Assembly (NCBI GenBank): GCA_027563935.2
Contig: CM050446.2
Span: 112,200,499 to 112,264,498, forward strand
Source of the DNA: Costus lasius
Lineage: Eukaryota > Streptophyta > Magnoliopsida > Zingiberales > Costaceae
DNA length: 64,000 nt
Direction: 5' to 3'
Made by a program: the position numbers and the translations under genes. Below, one piece after another: positions 56,120 to 64,000 of this stretch. The notes below the pieces were generated by a model that did no database searches, was not told where the DNA came from, and saw nothing but the letters and a program-made list of their open reading frames with translations. How positions within the stretch are numbered: the stretch's first letter is position 1; every line of letters begins with the position of its first letter.

Positions 56120-57690
56120 CCTTCAACAAAGTGTTTGCACCATAATAGGTATATTTAAAACTTTATCTTCACCGTACATTTCTAACCATGCAAATTTTAA
56201 ATAATCTATCATATATCTAAGATAAAAAATAATTACAACAAATAGAAGCAAATTCACTTTTTCAATATTCTCCTAATACTTGTCACATTTTTGTTTCATT
56301 TTTATAGCCATTTCATGAATCATGGGATTAAGATTAATATTTTCTATCCATTCATTCATTCAATGTTGATATTACTTGACTAACTTCATTCACATAAAGA
56401 TTGGAAGTGCTTGACAAAGTTGTAGACACATTCAATATAAATTGATAAAAAAATTTCAATATTGAAACTAAATCGCTTACAATTTTCCAATCTGATTCAA
56501 AAAGTCTACCATGTCCATAAGTAGTTAAGAGTTCTGATTCAAAATGAGGATCTTCTTTATGAAATCTCTCAAAAGCATTTTCAGACCTTTGTGCTACATC
56601 TAACATGATGTATGTCAAATTCCACTTTGTACAAACCTCCAAAGATAGGTGAGCTTTACTCACTATCTTTTCTTGAGCAACACATAAGTTAAACATTTGC
56701 AACCTTCGTGGAGATTATTTAACATATTTTATTGCTTCACGAACTTGTTTAACCTAAGATTGTGAAATTTTTAGACCATCTTGAACAATTAAGTTCATGA
56801 CATGTGCAACACATCTTACATGTAAAAAGTTTCCATTAAGTATGCTTCCTTTATCCCAGTTGCTAAGCCTTTTCTTAAGAAACAAGTTAGTTGTGTCATT
56901 AGAACTTGTATTATCAACTATTATTGTCATACTCTAGAAATACCCCAATCACATAGGCATTTTTTAATTGTTTTTTCAATTAGTTCACTCTTATGACTTG
57001 TTATTGGAAAAAAATTCAAAACCCTTTTGTGCAATTTCCAATTCAAATCAATAAAGTGACATGTGATGCACATATAATTAATTCGTTGTATAGATGTCCA
57101 TGTGTTAGTTGTAAGACAAATACGCTAACAATTATCTTGCATAAAACTTTTTAACTTCATTATCTGCTCTATAAATAGTTCATACCAATCTCGAGCAAAT
57201 GTTTGTCTTGAAGGAATATGAAAACATGGTATAGAAACATCACATAATTTTTTGAAACATTTTCTTTCAAAGAATTTGAATGATAATTCATCTATAATTA
57301 TTATTTCTGCTAAAGTCTTTTTAACAAGATTTTGATCAAATTTCCAAGTTGATAATATACTATTTGTAGTTGCACCAGTATTTGTGAAAAAAAATTTCAG
57401 TTTGGGTTTTACCCTTATCTCCTAAGCCTTGCACACTCAAATACTTTATGCATCTTGTCAAATGTGCTTTTAATGTACTACTTCCACATGTTATGTTGTC
57501 AAAAGATAACTTGCATAACAGTAGACGTACTTTACTCTTGTCACACCATCAATCTCATATTTTATAAAATAGTTCCAAACATCTGCCCTTGGTTTTATAA
57601 TTTTTCTTTTCCTTGAGTTACTTACTTCAACCTTAGTTGTATCTATTTATTTAGCACCTTTTGATGATTCAGCCATTTCCTCAATATTGA
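56120..57690 (-). pseudogene. hAT-family transposase pseudogene
   Basis: On the minus strand it begins near 57680 (MAESSKGAK) with a degraded BED-type zinc-finger region (RPRADVWNYFIKY). It continues with LHVRCVAHVMNLIVQDGL (about 56800), TKWNLTYIMLDVAQRSENAF (about 56640-56580), DWKIVSDLVSILKFFYQ and TSNLYVNEVSQV. It ends with a stretch like NPMIHEMAIKMKQKCDKYW (about 56290-56340). These are core landmarks of Ac-like hAT transposases. Many stops and frameshifts are present, and the C-terminal dimerisation region is missing. Confidence 0.8.
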
Positions 57691-59174
57691 AATTTTAAAC
57701 TAATTAGCAATGAATCAATGAATAATCATGTTTAAACCTAAGCTCTTAACATAATAAAAACTAATGATGGAAAAGAAAATAGGAATTAAGATTGAAGTTT
57801 GAAGAAAATAATCAAATGATTAATAAACTAATGCAGTACTACCTAATTACCTTTCAGATAATTTGACAGGTAATTAACAAATAATAAGCTATAATTTGGA
57901 GGTCCGGATTTCAGATGAAATAAAAGGTTTTGATGCGACCACCTGAAGAATCAAATGTAATAACAATAAAAAATTATACAAGTTTGTTAATTTGAAGATA
58001 ATTGTCTGTAAAATGATAAGATTCAATCAGATGCACGCCTGCAACCCTTTCATGCCTTGGTTGCATGAATGGTCCTGACTCTTGAATGTAGACTATAGTC
58101 TGCAAAAGCCACAAGCTACAGACAGTCTCTGTTGGAGAGTGGGAGAATAGAGATTGGAGTTTGTAGTCTAGATATGAGGGCAACTCCAGTTAGAGGATAA
58201 GGAGTAGAACTAGAGCGACTCAGGCAATTGGCTATGGAGTTCGGTGAGATGGGAAGATGGCGAGCAGGTGAAGGTGGGCTAGGCGGTGATGAGAGAGGAT
58301 GGAGATTAGAGACATAAGAGAGTCAGAGCAAAAGATGGGAGTTGGCGAGTCAGGAGAGAATCAGAGATTTAAAATGTAAAACCAAACTCTAAAACCCTAA
58401 ATCTAAAATTAAAAACATACCGAACCATTTAGCTAGTTCAATTTGGTTTTTTTAGTTTTTAAAAACTGAAAACCAAAACCAAACCAATCTACTTTCAGCT
58501 TCTGCAAAATTGAACTGAAACCAACCTATACTATTTAAACCCGAACCAAACTGTTCGGTTCTGGTTTTCAAGTTGAACCATTCAATGGATAGGCCTATAA
58601 AGAATAAGTCAATTCAAAGTTAATGGACAATAGGCTATAGCACTATTCCACTAATGACCAAATTGAGCAAAGAGTCATTGTAAATCTCACTAAACCACTC
58701 TATTGTTGTACTATATCATACATGCTTCAAAACTGTAAAGTTCACTTCTGCACATCTGAATTGAAGTTAGATTTTGTAGTGTTTTTCCCATAGTTGATGG
58801 TTTATCATACATAAATTGAAGTTTTGATACCAAGACATTGCTGTGATTTTTGATTTTCAGTATTTGGCACTATAACAATTTGGCATTTATCAATTATATT
58901 TTTTTTCTCAAGAAATTAACACATCCTATTGCAACAGAGTTATAATAAGATAATTTTACATTTCTCTTAATTGATCTGTAATTTCATCATAGTAAAATTC
59001 ATGTGGCTCTCTCTTAATTGATCTGTAATTTCATTCTTTATGTAGGACCATCACTTTCTTTCCCCCCATTAACATGTAGAAGGAGAAGAGATAAAGAATA
59101 GTATGAACATGGCTAATAAGGAACAAAATCTTTTGACCTCATTTGATTCCCTTCTTGAAATGCCAATAGCTCAT
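57691..59174. other. Probable hAT 5' region and unassigned DNA
   Basis: No gene is supported. The stretch 58400-58600, rich in CCGAACC and CCAAACC, resembles subterminal sequence of hAT elements, but neither inverted ends nor an 8-bp duplication was identified. CTCAT lies at 59170-59174, at the edge of the next element. Confidence 0.4.
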
Positions 59175-59299
59175 TGATGTCACCGCAAGTGCATGGTTGT
59201 ATCAAAGTAATAAAATAAAGATCGTTCCCAACGAGGATCTGGCGGTCAAGTACTGATTACATAGTCAATCTATATGATTGATCCTAGAGGAAAAGACAA

Positions 59300-59600
59300 A
59301 AGCCAAACACGCGCATGATCCCTAAGAGAAAAAGAAAATAATCTCAGTTTAATAGCATCAGCAGATACACCGTTTATCTTCACGGTGTCACAATACTGAA
59401 GAAAAATAACAAGATATAAATTCGAATCCTGTGTTAGAGAACCCCCAAATTAGTTCTGTTGGACCATAGTCATCAAAGCTGGCTTGATTTCAAAATTGTC
59501 TATCTCTACAGCTGGGCGAACAATGCTGGAATTAAAACCTTGAACATTAGGTACAGTGAAATCCCTAAGTGATTGATTGCCCACCATCGCGCCTTCCTTC
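59300..59600 (-). pseudogene. Gag fragment of gypsy element F
   Basis: The minus strand reads SLRDFTVPNVQGFNSSIVRP, NFEIKPALMTMVQQN, stop, FGGSLTQDSN, and KLRLFSFSLRDHARVW, homologous to the gag of elements B and C. It is cut after HARVW by the junction with the LTR fragment. Confidence 0.8.
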
Positions 59601-59794
59601 GCCACTTCACTAGTTTGAAACTATAGCTTTCTCTGAAGGTGAAAAGTGCGTTTAATCTCTAGGCATACAGCGTGTTAATAAAAAAGAGAAAAATAGCAAA
59701 AAAAACTAATTATGAGATAAACTAAGCAATGCAAAAAAATGAAAAAATGTCTAGCCTATAAATTTCTTGATTAAATCGATATTAGCTAGCCTGA

Positions 59795-59811
59795 TCTCGG
59801 CAACGGGGCCA
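59795..59811 (-). other. Primer-binding site of element F, tRNA-Asp type
   Basis: TCTCGGCAACGGGGCCA matches the tRNA-Asp end at about 14 of 17 positions and lies six bases inside the LTR at 59818. Confidence 0.75.
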
Positions 59812-59817
59812 AAAACT

Positions 59818-61207
59818 TAATACCACTATAAGTGCACGGTTGTATTGAACTAATAAAATAAAGATCATTTCTAACGAGGATATGACGGTCAAGTATCGAT
59901 TATACGGTCAATCTGTAGCTAGATGAATCAAAGCATAGTCTTGGTTGAAAACTTCTAAGTACAAGAGAGCAAAAGCGAGCATTTCTGGTAGAAAGCAATA
60001 TAGAGAGAATCGAGATCGAGATTTCACCTCGCTAACATATCATAATTTAATAAAGTAAATCTTTGTATAAAAAATTTAAGTATTGAAAGGGATTTATCCT
60101 CGTGTACAGATTACCTTCTTTCGAAGTGTAATCTAGTACTTAATCATGATAATTCTCTACTCTCGTGACAATTATCGTAATTAAGCCCCTTAAGCATTGT
60201 GACAAATCATGAAATCCTTCAAGTGAATTCAAACTACTCTCGTGATTTAATTCAATGTTTGAAAAGAATAGATCCAACATCGCGATTCACCTCTCAGTTC
60301 TTCTCATGACGTCTAAAATGCAAAAGTACTTGGACAAAGTAAAATATGTAATAGAATGCAATTCTAATCAAATCAACTCAATAAAACTCTTAACAAAGAT
60401 TAATTTAATAAGTTTAATCTATAAAACATCAACGGGCTATGCCCCAAATCCCAAAAAAGATATTTAAGTAGCCATGTTCATAGAATACAGCATAGAATAT
60501 AATGAATTCAACATGAAAACTAAATAAAAATACAAGGAAACACTAAGAGAATTTTGCCCAATCACTTGTTCTTGCCCTAGCCACTGCTTATGTCTATTTT
60601 CATCCAAAAAAGCTCTCTAAACCCTTCCAAAATCCTTCTTTTTATAGTTCAATCAGTTTAGAACCCATATAGGAAGATTTTTCCAATGTTTGGTTAAGTT
60701 TTAACTCGATTTGAGGTCGAATCACAGAGAAAACTGAGTTGGGCGGAAGTCTTCACAAGCCGTGAAGCGTTCACGGCTACGGCCGTGAATGTTTCTATGA
60801 ATAAAACTACCTTCTGGTTATTGTACGCTGAGACATTCATAGCCCGTGAATGAGTCACGGGTGCAGACGTGAAAGTCTCTGTGAAGAATTGGACTTTCAT
60901 GAGAACTATTCCTTTATGCAGCGTGATACTCACAGCTTGTGATGGACTCACGGCTGTGACCGTAAATATTGCGTCTGACCTCCGTTTCACTCTAAATTTG
61001 ACGTGTAACTTCATCTTTTCCTAAAAAATTGTTCCATGGCCTCAAAACTTGTTAAATCCATCATTTTTTCCTATATTTTCATGAAAACTAAGAACGATTT
61101 CATACCATAGGAGATAAAAATATTAAAAATTGGTATAAAATCATACAATTATGCATAAAATATCATATAAAATATAGGAGAAAATATGATATAAATGCAA
61201 CGCATCA
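59818..61207 (-). repeat. Full LTR of gypsy element F
   Basis: This 1,390-bp LTR ends ACGCATCA; its left terminus has decayed from TG to TA. On the minus strand it has ACACGTCAAAT (60997-61008), palindromic modules TTCACGGC..GCCGTGAA and relatives (about 60765-60965), and a TATA box (complement of TTTTATA, about 60640-60646). Short open frames inside it are not genes. Confidence 0.85.
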
Positions 61208-62497
61208 CTCATCCCTAAGCTTATAATTTTTCTTGTCCTCAAGTAATATTAGAATATGTAAAGAAATAATAGTGCCATATAGGCCACGAAATTGCAAATT
61301 AAACCAACCAAATAAATAACAAAGCTGAATTAGAACATCTTTTACTGCTGGAGGAATAGCAGTGCAAGCTTCTCTAAGACATCTAAATAAACCTAACAAG
61401 GCCGCCATAGCTAAAGAAACCCAAATTCCTTTAGCTAACTTATCTGCAATAACAAACACCTCTGGCCTGATGTAGTTGGGATATTTATTAGGAATGACAA
61501 AAATAACACAGCCAAGATGAAAAGAATGCTGTAAGAAAAACTCTTTGATAAATATTATTTTTAAATTCATGCACTGAAATATTCTCTAAGACAACTCTGA
61601 AAGTGTCAGAAGGTGATGAAAAACCAATTTCTAAAGGAGAACCAGATTCAACAAAATACAATATCCAATCTCTTATTGATACTACACTAGCCTTTAATTT
61701 AGCTAATGAATAATAATGCTAAAAAATTGTTTTAAGAGAGGATGAATAATGAGTCTTCCCATGAGCAATCTCAACGAAAAGTGCCTTCTCATCAGGAACA
61801 TGCTCATCATAGCACACGCCCAAGACTGGTAGACCACAAATAATTTTTATATCCCAAAGACTAGGGAAAATCTCCTCATCAAATATATAATAAGTGTTAG
61901 TCATGGGGCTCTAGTGCTCTAAAATCCCTTATAATAGGTTGACATCATATTCATAATTAAACAATGACAGAATGATAGCACTAACTATACTAGTCATTTT
62001 AAAAGCATCTCTCTCAGTGTGAAAAATATATCTAGCCCATTCTATATATCCTAGATGATGCATAACACTCCCACAGATATTAAATCGAGAACTCCAGTTG
62101 GGGACATATCAGAAACCATCTCTAAGCCTTAGAAGTGCATGACTTTCTCATAATTATCCTTAGTAATTGGTTTGAGACACATGAAATGATTAGGGTCAAG
62201 CTTATGAACATGTCCTTTATGATCCTTTTGACTAACAAAACTTCATTTAATATGCATTAAATATTTAAATTTGGGAAATAAATTGGATTTATGACCTCTG
62301 GGCAGAGTAGGCATAGATAAGTGATGAGGTATGACACGATGAAAAATATCTCAATCTTCCAATATTTTATCACGCCATAAGTGTCATTCATCCTTAGAAT
62401 ATTCAAGAATATCACAGTCTTTTATATAACTTGAAATCATATTATCAGTAGGATGATCCGATGGCATATCGAGAGGACGAAGCCAAGAAAAAGCCAT
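61208..62497 (-). pseudogene. Plant-mobile-domain (PMD) protein pseudogene of a transposable element
   Basis: The frame starts MAFSWLRPLDMPSD at 62497 and is broken by several stops and frameshifts. Recognisable PMD text includes YYIFDEEIFPSLWDIKIICG then LPVLGVCYDEHVP (61904-61719) and PEVFVIADKLAKGIWVSLAM then LFRCLREACTAIPP (about 61480-61330). It ends KLRDE next to the LTR at 61207. The complement of GCTTGAGGACAAG, seen at the 3' interior of the gypsy elements here, overlaps its end (about 61231-61246), so the coding region lies inside such an element. PMD genes occur in plant genomes both as host genes and inside transposons. Confidence 0.7.
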
Positions 62498-62830
62498 GAG
62501 TTACATGTAAAAGTCATAAAATAAATGTCACCGTATGTATGACTTGTTTACATAACAAGTAAAGATGATAGTTACCTCAGTGCGATAGAATTTTCCAAGT
62601 ATGCTTTTAAATGTCACCTCATTCATCTCGAGTGGTGTACAAAATCTCCGAATGGCTAATTACACTTGCAATATGAATAAAGAATTGAGTAAGCAAACAC
62701 ATGGGCAACGACTTTGTATATGCAAAAGGCATTGGGGGCCATTTGTTGAAGGTATTTTTGTCTTACAAAAATATAATAATTAATTTATTTGACTATGGGA
62801 CAACTGCTATGTTGCGAATTATAAAATCAA
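62498..62830. other. Unassigned stretch right of the PMD relic
   Basis: Noncoding AT-rich sequence that would be the leader of the PMD-carrying element. No primer site or LTR is recognised within it. Confidence 0.4.
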
Positions 62831-62834
62831 GTTG

Positions 62835-63173
62835 AGCTAGAGGTGGCTAACGGACTGGCCCGGGCACGAGCCCGTTTTAGCTCATTGCCTAGTGGATTGT
62901 GCTGGCCCATTTCTAATCATGTTGTGCTTGGCATGGCATGAGCCACGATTGAGTCATGTCGGGCATGACTTGACTTAACCAATGGCTGGCCCATCTAGGC
63001 ATGCAGGTCTTTCCAGGCCTGGTTGCAAAATTACTCCACCAATTTCAAACCCTTACCCACTTAATACTAATGTTGTTAAGCTAATTAGAAATCCTTAATC
63101 CAATATAATTTATATATTAAAAATAATATTACAAATATAAAAGCTTCTTAAAAATTATTAACTTACAAAAAAA

Positions 63174-63216
<43 letters not shown>

Positions 63217-63345
63217 GTTAAGATGTGGGTCGTGCTGTGCCCTACCCGGCTCAAGTGCCTTAAGGGCCTAGCCCATGTGCCTGAAGGGCTCACCCCAACC
63301 TAGCCCAGAATAGGCCACGGGCCGCCCATAGCCGTGTTGGTGTTT
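62835..63345. repeat. GGCCC-rich decayed repeat with a TA microsatellite
   Basis: The ends (GAGGTGGCTAACGGACTGGC and, on the right, GGCCACGGGCCGCCCATAG) are rich in GGCCC and CCCGG words like the termini of some plant hAT-derived miniature elements. The inverted match is weak and no target duplication was found. A (TA)n run of about 40 bases lies at 63175-63214. Confidence 0.4.
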
Positions 63346-64000
63346 ATGCCCTTGGACCTATTGTTGGTTTATTTTATACTACTTGATAATGATATTTTAT
63401 ATATCATTCTAGCATTGTCGTTATTATGCTATGTTTACATCTGCAACTATATACTTGCATGATAATGTTCCTGGAGACAAATTGTATATGTGCTCAAACT
63501 TATGTCCCTAGTCAAGTACCAGAGTGGATAAGGGACAGCTCTGGTACATGTGAGACTAGTATATGGGCTGGTGGGCTGGTTAGGCATGAGGTGCTAACGC
63601 AGGCATATGGGTATATTATAGGTGGATATACTGGATAGACCCACTGTGAGACTCTAACTTAGTGTCATGAGTTAACCTCACAAGTGACAAGAGATGTATT
63701 GATCCATTGACTTGAGGTGATTGATTCTTCTATATGGTTAGGGATATGCTTTGATACAGCCTAACATCTCGCCGTAGTTGGGAGGTTATAATGGTTGTCA
63801 TTGGGTATGTCATGACCCATATGAGAAGATCAATGGACATACATAGGATTTGCCCCTTCATAAGGGAAGCTTGATATCAACGGGGCTCCCTTATGGTTGC
63901 ATGATTGAAAGTGTATGGTCATACTCAAGTGAAAGCATGATTTAATCATGACCATGAGATTGGGTGAAAACAAAGTGGTGACAAGCTTTGTCCAAATGGA
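63346..64000. other. Unassigned right end of the window
   Basis: No gene is recognised. The 70-codon frame at 63426-63638 has no family signature. The tone of the sequence (GTGAGACTCTAACTTAGTGT, then GAGATGTATTGATCCATTGA) recalls noncoding parts of plant LTR retrotransposons, but this is an impression only. Confidence 0.35.

Larger units (their letters stand above)
59175..61207 (-). mobile_element. Rearranged gypsy element F, minus strand
   Basis: A partial 3' LTR (59175 to about 59280, TGATGTCACCGCAAGTGC) is fused directly to gag sequence, followed by a primer site and a full LTR (59818-61207). Most of the interior and of the left LTR is deleted. CTCAT occurs on both sides (59170-59174, 61208-61212). 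However, the right flank is also the kind of sequence that lies inside such elements, so the full LTR could instead serve as 3' LTR of the PMD-carrying element to its right. Confidence 0.7.

Noticed and set aside
62835..63345. Definite hAT-type miniature element
   Set aside because: The GGCCC-rich ends are suggestive, but the inverted match is poor and no 8-bp duplication was found, so only a decayed repeat is reported.

Overview
This is nuclear DNA of a flowering plant, from a transposon-dense region. The evidence is: fragments of four Ty1/copia elements, several Ty3/gypsy (Athila/Tat-like) LTR families primed by tRNA-Asp, two Mutator-like elements (MULEs), a Harbinger-type miniature element, a hAT transposase relic, a plant-mobile-domain (PMD) relic, and one intron-containing host-type gene. 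That gene's GC-rich first exon is mildly suggestive of a monocot; this is inference. Nothing bacterial is present.

Layout. (1) 173-6224: a 5'-truncated plus-strand copia element whose reverse transcriptase region is split by a gypsy solo LTR (2796-4292, duplication GAATG), followed by an inverted pair of copia LTRs. (2) 6392-7518: a 107-bp tandem duplication, a 647-bp Harbinger-type element (target TTA) and an AT microsatellite. (3) 7831-19533: a minus-strand copia element, its gag zinc-knuckle region split by a complete 6.3-kb gypsy element (11632-17917, duplication GTGCA, LTRs about 97% alike). (4) 19534-29860: two MULEs 87 bp apart, each with a 9-bp target duplication, inverted arms filled with short tandem repeats, and a Ulp1-type protease remnant whose catalytic Cys is Tyr. 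(5) 29870-31931: GC-rich flank, a 171-bp duplication and a two-exon 2-oxoglutarate-dependent dioxygenase gene on the minus strand, the only apparently intact host gene. (6) 31950-36569: AT-rich DNA, a 146-bp MITE, a palindromic patch and four tandem arrays (about 36, 158, 177 and 55 bp periods). (7) 36570-55299: a minus-strand copia element (444/423-bp LTRs, duplication CTTCG/CTTCT) holding a solo LTR (38248-39232) and a gypsy element (42645-54255), itself broken by further gypsy pieces. (8) 55300-64000: low-complexity DNA, a hAT pseudogene, a rearranged gypsy element joined to a PMD coding relic, and an unassigned end.

There is no operon logic here. The order of events is read from nesting: copia elements came first, gypsy elements landed in them, and solo LTRs and MULEs came later. 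Three things stand out: MULE-borne Ulp1 relics sharing a Cys-to-Tyr change; MULE arms built from inverted 21-22-bp arrays; and a U3 layout shared by otherwise diverged gypsy LTR families (TTTGACGTGTA box, then three or four short palindromic modules, then TATA box).
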